From JABFRJ01 sp031365465 (lineage in GTDB: Bacteria > Pseudomonadota > Alphaproteobacteria > Rhizobiales > Hyphomicrobiaceae): a DNA stretch of 9,320 nt. The first letter of the stretch is position 1. Each line of letters begins with the position of its first letter. Location: positions 1-9,320 of the forward strand of contig JANLYD010000340.1 in the NCBI GenBank assembly GCA_031365465.1, given 5' to 3'. The position numbers were made by a program, and so were the translations under genes. Below the pieces are notes generated by a model. That model worked only from the letters and a program-made list of their open reading frames with translations, was not told where the DNA came from and searched no databases. Positions 6,317 to 9,320 of this stretch are shown piece after piece.

Positions 6317-7221
6317 CAGAAATACCCTTCTTGTTTTTTCTTTTCCATGGCGCCGGATTGATCGTGATCGATCAGGCGGCCGATGCGCTCGCTGGTTTTG
6401 GCCGACAGCGTTTCGGCAACGACGCTTTCGATATCGGCCGCCTCCGACGCCACTGCCGCCGTCAACGGCCAGCACCCCAGAGTGCGGAACCGCACGCGGC
6501 GCGTTACCACCTGTTCACCGGCATCGGGCTGCAGTCGCGTGTCGTCGAGCACGATCAGTTGCCCTTTGCGCTCGATCGTCGGACGCGGCGCGGAGAAGTA
6601 CAGCGGCACGACATCCAGCTTTTCGCGCGCGACGTAGCGCCAGATATCTTTCTCGGTCCAATTCGACAGCGGAAACACGCGCGCCGTTTCGTTCGAGCCG
6701 AGCCGGCCGTTGAACAGCCGCCACATCTCCGGCCGCTGTGCGCGCGGATCCCAACGATGATCGCCGGTGCGGAACGAGAACACGCGCTCCTTTGCGCGGC
6801 TCGCTTCTTCGTCACGGCGCGCGCCGCCGAAGGCCGCATCGAAGCCGTATTTGTCGAGTGCCTGCTTCAGCGCCTGCGTTTTCATGACGTCGGTATAGAT
6901 CGACGGCGAATGATGGAGGGGATCGATGCCGCGCGCCCGCCCGTCTTCGTTGGTGTGGACGATCAGGTCCAGGCCGTGCTCGGCAACCGTCGCATCGCGA
7001 AACGCGATCATCTCGCGAAATTTCCACGTCGTATCGACATGCAGCAGCGGGAACGGCAACCGTGCCGGCCAGAATGCTTTGCGCGCCAGATGCAGCAGCA
7101 CGGTCGAATCCTTGCCGATCGAATACATCAGCACGGGCTTGCGGAACTGCGCCGCTGCCTCGCGGAAAATATGGATCGCTTCGGCTTCAAGCAGATCGAG
7201 GTGTGATACGAGCGCCGTCAT
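6316..7221 (-). CDS. cysD: Sulfate adenylyltransferase subunit 2 (CysD)
   Basis: CysD is the catalytic subunit of ATP sulfurylase, transferring AMP from ATP to sulfate to give APS and pyrophosphate, in complex with CysN. It has 301 residues, essentially the length of E. coli CysD. The N-type ATP pyrophosphatase (PP-loop) motif SIGKDS is at 34-39 (VLMYSIGKDSTVLLHL). Further family stretches are LLHVDTTWKFREMI, GGARRDEEASRAKERVFSFR, LSNWTEKDIWRY and the C-terminal ERIGRLIDHD. The start is the ATG at 7221 (MTALVSHLDLLEAEAIHIF). It overlaps the cysH stop by four bases (ATGA), with an AGGAACTC-type ribosome site inside the end of cysH. The frame extends upstream to 7341, but that part lies within cysH and is not CysD-like. 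Its stop overlaps the cysN start, so translation is coupled along the operon. Confidence 0.96.
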   Translation of the reverse strand: MTALVSHLDLLEAEAIHIFREAAAQFRKPVLMYSIGKDSTVLLHLARKAFWPARLPFPLLHVDTTWKFREMIAFRDATVAEHGLDLIVHTNEDGRARGIDPLHHSPSIYTDVMKTQALKQALDKYGFDAAFGGARRDEEASRAKERVFSFRTGDHRWDPRAQRPEMWRLFNGRLGSNETARVFPLSNWTEKDIWRYVAREKLDVVPLYFSAPRPTIERKGQLIVLDDTRLQPDAGEQVVTRRVRFRTLGCWPLTAAVASEAADIESVVAETLSAKTSERIGRLIDHDQSGAMEKKKQEGYF

Positions 7222-7991
7222 GCGGAGAGTTCCTGTTGCAGCTTTGGCCGGTTGTGCAGACCGCACTCTTTGCCGTCGAGATTTTCCCACCACCAGCGTC
7301 CGGCGCGGATGTCTTCGCCCGGCAAAATCGCGCGGGTGCACGGTTGACAGCCGATCGACGGATAGCCCTGCGCATGCAGCGGATTGACGGGGATGGCGTG
7401 TGTCGCGATGTACGCCTCGAGATCGGCCAGCGACCAGTCGGCGATCGGGTTGATCTTGATCAGCCCAAAGTCGGCGTCGAAACTCGCAAACGGCACGTCC
7501 GCCCGCCCATTCGACTGCCCCCGGCGCAAACCAGTCATCCAGCCGGCCGCCCCCGCCAGGGCACGCCGCAGGGGCTGCACCTTGCGAACATCGCAGCAGG
7601 CCTTGCGGGCGTCCACCGACGCACGAAATCCGTTGATGCCGTCGCGCGCCACGAGGTGTTCGAGACCGGCCGCCTCAGGTGCCACGATGCGAATCGGCAC
7701 GCCCAACTGAAGGACCGACGCTTCCAGCGTGTCGAGCGTCTCGGGGAAGTGCCGCCCGGTTTCCAGTGTGAAAACATCGATCTCGGCGCCTGACATGGCA
7801 ACGCCATGGAGCACGGCCTGATCCTCGATCCCGAGGCTGGTCGAAAACGTCACCCGCCCATCGACCGCCCACGCGGCAAGGGCGATCCGTTCGATCAGAG
7901 AGGCAGTCGCGCGCAACCGGAAGTCGAGTTCGGCAGCCAGGGCTGCGTATCGCTGTGACGTGTCGTGGTTCAGGGAGGGGATGGGGGACAT
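7218..7991 (-). CDS. cysH: Assimilatory adenylylsulfate (APS) reductase (CysH)
   Basis: This enzyme reduces activated sulfate to sulfite with electrons from thioredoxin. The 257-residue protein has the PP-loop-like motif STSLGIEDQAVLH (50-62), the ETGRHFPET stretch (77-85), and the catalytic cysteine in KECGLH (C243). It also has the paired cysteines C132-C133 (ACCDVRKVQPL) and C215-x-x-C218 (GCQPCTRAI). In the CysH family these four extra cysteines bind a [4Fe-4S] cluster and mark the APS-using enzymes (EC 1.8.4.10), unlike the PAPS reductase of E. coli, which lacks them. The start ATG at 7991 has TGAGG 5 bases upstream. It is the first gene of the cysHDN operon, with a four-base overlap into cysD. 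A plausible regulatory palindrome lies about 30 bases upstream. APS specificity is inferred from family knowledge. Confidence 0.95.
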   Translation of the reverse strand: MSPIPSLNHDTSQRYAALAAELDFRLRATASLIERIALAAWAVDGRVTFSTSLGIEDQAVLHGVAMSGAEIDVFTLETGRHFPETLDTLEASVLQLGVPIRIVAPEAAGLEHLVARDGINGFRASVDARKACCDVRKVQPLRRALAGAAGWMTGLRRGQSNGRADVPFASFDADFGLIKINPIADWSLADLEAYIATHAIPVNPLHAQGYPSIGCQPCTRAILPGEDIRAGRWWWENLDGKECGLHNRPKLQQELSA

Positions 7992-7996
7992 GGAGA

Positions 7997-8008
7997 CCTC
8001 AGGTGAGG
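7997..8008 (-). promoter_or_regulatory. cysH: cysH ribosome binding site within a short palindrome
   Basis: The Shine-Dalgarno sequence TGAGG (minus strand, 8001-7997) is one arm of CCTCA-CC-TGAGG (8008-7997), five bases before the cysH ATG. With only a 2-base centre the hairpin would need to lose its innermost pair. It is noted because it decides the start and could modestly damp translation. Confidence 0.45.
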
Positions 8009-8021
8009 CCCTAATCTACAA

Positions 8022-8039
8022 CAATATGAATCCATATTG
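8022..8039. promoter_or_regulatory. Candidate operator: perfect inverted repeat upstream of cysH
   Basis: CAATATG (8022-8028) and CATATTG (8033-8039) are a perfect 7-bp inverted repeat with a 4-base centre (AATC), in an AT-rich island 31 bases upstream of cysH in an otherwise GC-rich region. The 18-bp dyad is the size expected for a dimeric repressor or activator site. No T-run follows, so it is not a terminator. The binding protein is unknown to me. Its position suggests sulfur- or cysteine-responsive control of the cys operon, which is inference. Confidence 0.5.
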
Positions 8040-8053
8040 AAGCCGAGGATAGA

Positions 8054-8082
8054 AATAAGAACCTTCAGACATCGCCATCAAG
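8054..8082 (-). promoter_or_regulatory. Weak candidate promoter of cysHDN
   Basis: On the minus strand CTTGAT (8082-8077) matches five of six bases of the alphaproteobacterial -35 CTTGAC. After exactly 17 bases comes CTTATT (8059-8054), a poor -10 (three of six against CTATAT). Transcription would begin near 8047, just before the inverted repeat at 8039-8022, placing that dyad in the early transcribed region as a possible roadblock operator. Confidence 0.25.
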
Positions 8083-8085
8083 GTT
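8060..8085. repeat. Inverted repeat AACCTT-N14-AAGGTT upstream of cysH
   Basis: AACCTT at 8060-8065 is matched by AAGGTT at 8080-8085 with a 14-base spacer. The arms overlap the candidate -35 element of cysHDN, so it may be a second regulator site, for example of an activator binding split half-sites. A 6-bp match can also arise by chance. The remainder of the 308-base gap (about 8086-8239) shows no gene or clear signal. Confidence 0.3.
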
Positions 8086-8239
8086 GCCGAACGAAAAATT
8101 ATTTCAGATGGCGCGTCGCAGCAATGAAATGATCGCCGTTAGGGCGTATGCGAAAAAACCGCTTCCATTCGAGTCGAGATCGGCCACACCGATCGCCGTG
8201 ATCTCCATCGCTTCGTCTGTCACATGCAGCCGCCGCCTC

Positions 8240-8276
8240 AAACGCAAAACGGCAGCCGCCTTTCGACGCTGCCGTT
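8240..8276 (-). terminator. Intrinsic terminator of rplS
   Basis: On the minus strand AACGGCAGC (8276-8268) pairs perfectly with GCTGCCGTT (8256-8248). The stem can extend inward by GTC/GGC, closed by a GAAA tetraloop with one bulged G. The sequence continues TTGCGTTT, so the stem ends in TTTT, then GCG, then TTT. It lies 24 bases after the rplS stop. This is the best terminator in the window and separates rplS from cysHDN. Confidence 0.8.
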
Positions 8277-8299
8277 ATTGCGGGCACTCAAGCCGGACC

Positions 8300-9004
8300 T
8301 TACTTCGCTTCGGTGTCTTCGGCGGGGGCAGCGGCAGCATCGGCTGCAGTGACCTGATCGCGGGCCTGACGCACCCAGTCGTTCTTCTCGATCGCACCGT
8401 TGAGGTTGAGCAACTCGTCGACGTTGGCGATGTCTTCGCCCGAGAAGTTGGCGATCTGCTCGAACTTCGTCACGCCGATGCCGTTCAGCCGACCGACCAT
8501 CTCCGGCGTCAGGCTCTTGATCAGCGCCAGGTTGTCCGGCTCGCCCTTCGGCTTCTTGAAGCCTTTGAAGGCGGCGTTCAGCTTCTTTGCGCGAGCGTCC
8601 GTACGCTCGAAGATGCGCGCCGCACGGCCGCGACGGCCACGCAGATAGTAAAGTTTTGCACGGCGCACGGCACCGCGACGGAGCACTTCGATTTCAGCGA
8701 TAAAGGGGGTGTAGATCGGGAACACGCGCTCGACGCCTTCGCCGTAGCTGATCTTGCGGACGGTGAAGCTTTCGTTGATGCCGTGGCCCGAGCGGGCAAT
8801 GCAGATGCCTTCATAGGCCTGCAAACGTTCGGCGGCCTGCTTGGGCTTTTCTTTGCCGGTGTTCTTGGCCTTCGGGTCGATCACGACTTCGTCGATCACG
8901 CGGACCATGACCTTCAGCGTATCACCGGGGCCAAACTGAGGCACGTTACGACGTGCGAGCACGGCATCCATCTGCTCGCGTTCGAGCTGTTGAATGATGT
9001 TCAT
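8300..9004 (-). CDS. rplS: 50S ribosomal protein L19 with HhH-like C-terminal extension
   Basis: L19 sits at the 30S-50S interface of the ribosome. Residues 1-135 are a normal L19 core: NIIQQLEREQM, FGPGDTLKVMVRV (24-36), LQAYEGICIARSGHGINESF (61-80), VRKISYGEGVERVFPIYTP (82-100) and the signature RRGAVRRAKLYYLRGR (109-124). A lysine-rich insert (about 39-57) interrupts the core compared with E. coli. The protein is 234 residues, about twice the usual 115-130. After a basic linker (136-156), residues 157-216 resemble the helix-hairpin-helix-like module with the pattern GITxFxQIA...DxLxFxGRIExDxWxxQA; here GVTKFEQIANFSGEDIAN and IEKNDWVRQAR. I recall that module at the C-terminus of alphaproteobacterial L21. 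An Ala/Glu tail follows. The start ATG at 9004 has AAGGAAG 8 bases upstream. A terminator follows the gene, and there is no frameshift. Confidence 0.95.
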   Translation of the reverse strand: MNIIQQLEREQMDAVLARRNVPQFGPGDTLKVMVRVIDEVVIDPKAKNTGKEKPKQAAERLQAYEGICIARSGHGINESFTVRKISYGEGVERVFPIYTPFIAEIEVLRRGAVRRAKLYYLRGRRGRAARIFERTDARAKKLNAAFKGFKKPKGEPDNLALIKSLTPEMVGRLNGIGVTKFEQIANFSGEDIANVDELLNLNGAIEKNDWVRQARDQVTAADAAAAPAEDTEAK

Positions 9005-9131
9005 GATTGTTACTTCCTTGATTGGACATCATATTTTGCAGAGGAACGGGCGACGGGCGAAACCAAAGGTCATCGCTGCCGGAACAAGCTCATGCGGCCC
9101 TGAACGGGCACCCCGAGAAAGGGAAGACGGT

Positions 9132-9160
9132 GCTATAGCGGGTGGCCATGGGGTTGTCGA
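9132..9160 (-). promoter_or_regulatory. rplS: Candidate rplS promoter
   Basis: On the minus strand TCGACA (9160-9155, five of six against TTGACA) is followed after exactly 17 bases by TATAGC (9137-9132). Read in the alphaproteobacterial register this is CTCGAC-N17-CTATAG against CTTGAC-N17-CTATAT. Transcription would start near 9125, giving rplS a leader of about 120 bases. The leader (9005-9125) holds the AAGGAAG ribosome site but no strong hairpin that I can see. Confidence 0.5.
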
Positions 9161-9220
9161 GTGGGAGTGGGGGCGGAGTCAGGGCAATCGCATGAACGAT
9201 ACGCGTCATTGAAGTCGCTG

Positions 9221-9320
9221 CTAAATCAAGTCTTCCGTCTTGGCCGCGAAGGCGGCCATCCACGACATTTGACCGCAATCATGTTTCGACGACATCTTCC
9301 CCGCTGAACGACCTCGGAGT
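9221..9320 (-). CDS. Possible 3' end of an unidentified gene, cut by right edge
   Basis: On the minus strand an open frame enters from the window edge and ends at TAG (9223-9221). Its last residues read KMSSKHDCGQ and SWMAAFAAKTEDLI. Only about 32 codons are visible, so it could be chance. It does not look like the C-terminus of TrmD, the protein often encoded just upstream of rplS. I recognise no family. Confidence 0.22.
   Translation of the reverse strand, partial: LRGRSAGKMSSKHDCGQMSWMAAFAAKTEDLI

Noticed and set aside
6317..6475. N-terminal extension of CysN
   Set aside because: It is fully inside cysD; the ATG at 6316 has a good ribosome site and matches family length.
6301..7206. Plus-strand open frame of 301 codons across cysD
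   Set aside because: It is antisense to a full-length CysD and has no recognisable domain.
7222..7341. N-terminal extension of CysD
   Set aside because: It is fully inside cysH and unlike CysD; the ATG at 7221 fits the family start.
8084..9103. Plus-strand open frame of 339 codons across rplS
   Set aside because: It is antisense to the L19 gene and runs through its terminator and leader; low-complexity shadow.
9090..9278. Minus-strand open frame of 62 codons upstream of rplS
   Set aside because: It overlaps the candidate promoter, has no ribosome site or known motif, and is shorter than chance frames seen elsewhere here.

Overview
The window looks like chromosomal DNA of a GC-rich alphaproteobacterium, most likely of the order Hyphomicrobiales (rhizobial relatives). 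The signs are high-GC coding with many GCG/CGC codons, the types of LeuD, CysN, CysD and CysH proteins, a CHASE3-type hybrid histidine kinase, a possible CTTGAC-N17-CTATAT-like promoter, and a ribosomal protein with an alphaproteobacterial-style C-terminal extension. This placement is inferred from sequence character, not from a database match.

Layout. 1-942 (minus strand): a lower-GC two-gene cassette with a TGATG stop/start overlap. It encodes a 152-residue protein of unknown function followed by a DUF1828-like protein that runs off the left edge. 975-1580 (minus): leuD, leucine biosynthesis. 1681-2124 (minus): a small helical protein of unknown function. 2323-2730 (minus): a single-domain response regulator. 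2908-4743 (plus): a membrane-bound CHASE3 hybrid histidine kinase, divergent from the regulator. 4811-7991 (minus): cysH-cysD-cysN, an overlapping operon for assimilatory sulfate reduction. 8300-9004 (minus): rplS (ribosomal protein L19) with an unusual fused helix-hairpin-helix-like tail. It has a good intrinsic terminator and a candidate promoter. 9221-9320 (minus): possibly the end of another gene cut by the right edge.

How the genes work together. CysD and CysN form ATP sulfurylase, which makes adenylylsulfate (APS). CysH carries the extra cysteines of the iron-sulfur APS reductases and should reduce APS directly to sulfite. CysN has no APS-kinase domain, so the operon encodes the short APS route. 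A perfect inverted repeat upstream of cysH is a candidate operator. The kinase and the lone receiver protein probably form one signalling unit without its own DNA-binding output.

The best leads for something undescribed are the coupled low-GC pair beside leuD, the L19 fusion, and the cysH upstream palindrome. I see no rRNA, tRNA, CRISPR array, transposase or integrase in the window.
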